Assembly (NCBI GenBank): GCA_001600695.1
Contig: BCKQ01000001.1
Coordinates: 1,168,432 to 1,232,431, forward strand
Direction: 5' to 3'
DNA length: 64,000 bases
Origin: Ascoidea asiatica
Lineage: Eukaryota; Ascomycota; Saccharomycetes; Ascoideales; Ascoideaceae
The position numbers and the translations under genes were made by a program. Each line of letters opens with the position of its first letter. Positions within the stretch are counted from its first letter, which is position 1. Below, in pieces: positions 63,891 to 64,000 of this stretch. The notes below the pieces were generated by a model. It did no database searches and was not told where the DNA came from. It worked only from the letters and a program-made list of their open reading frames with translations.

Positions 63891-64000
63891 TTTATATATT
63901 CTTTAAGTTTTTATATAAAATTGCATTACTTTTTTTTTCCATTCCTCTTTTTTTAAAACTTTTAATAATCTTCAACTTGTATTCTACTTTCCTAATATTA

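Noticed and set aside
1-64000. Search by eye for CRISPR arrays, LTR retrotransposons, transposases, rRNA and telomeric repeats
   Set aside because: None seen. The tandem repeats present are short, have no spacers of uniform length, and no reverse transcriptase, integrase or transposase motif occurs.

Overview
The window is nuclear DNA from an ascomycete budding yeast (Saccharomycotina). The genes are intron-poor, the base composition is very AT-rich, and yeast-specific proteins are recognisable (Tho1, Shg1, Rgd1, Fun12/eIF5B, ChAP family, Phs1, Faa2, Dph3, Ast1, Yos9, Atg8). There is a GPI-anchored wall protein with TTYCPL repeats and two ordinary tRNA genes. Several features argue against Saccharomyces itself: a DNAJC3/P58IPK-like J protein, an IFRD-like protein, a Gxs1-like sugar transporter and an almost complete absence of CTG codons. 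I could not decide the genetic code or the species. Many proteins carry long Asn runs made of AAT codons.

Layout. 1-12.6 kb: THO1, SHG1, a large cullin, an ER J-domain protein and RGD1 (F-BAR/RhoGAP). 12.9-26.3 kb: three tandem same-strand paralogous Zn2Cys6 transcription factors with an unusual long Cys5-Cys6 loop and long upstream regions. 27.5-35.3 kb: FUN12 divergent from a ChAP exomer gene, then PHS1. 35.5-41.1 kb: tRNA-Gln(UUG), the sugar transporter and a GPI-anchored repeat protein transcribed towards it. 41.1-44.1 kb: a 3 kb gene-free stretch upstream of that wall protein. 44.1-51.1 kb: FAA2 with a C-terminal SKL, tRNA-Asp(GUC), a small secreted GPI-type protein and an IFRD-like protein. 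51.1-57.8 kb: an HD-domain nucleotidase, DPH3, AST1-like, YOS9 and ATG8. 57.8-63.9 kb: an unknown Asn-rich protein and a large protein ending in a short kinase-like domain.

Genes do not form operons, but some share divergent promoters (SHG1/cullin, J protein/RGD1, FUN12/ChAP, GPI protein/IFRD-like, HD protein/DPH3, YOS9/ATG8). Almost every upstream region holds a GC-richer island, while convergent gaps do not, and several coding regions are more AT-rich than their own promoters. Within the islands I see Cbf1-type sites (RTCACRTGAY), a recurring inverted repeat AGACC-N8/9-GGTCT, and an MCB plus three SCB-type sites upstream of the kinase-like gene. Functional links are loose: ER quality control (J protein, YOS9), secretion and wall (ChAP, GPI proteins), lipid metabolism (PHS1, FAA2), translation (FUN12, DPH3, which supports diphthamide and tRNA wobble modification).

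The most novel candidates are the kinase-like gene at the right end, the tandem transcription-factor trio and the repeated promoter dyad.
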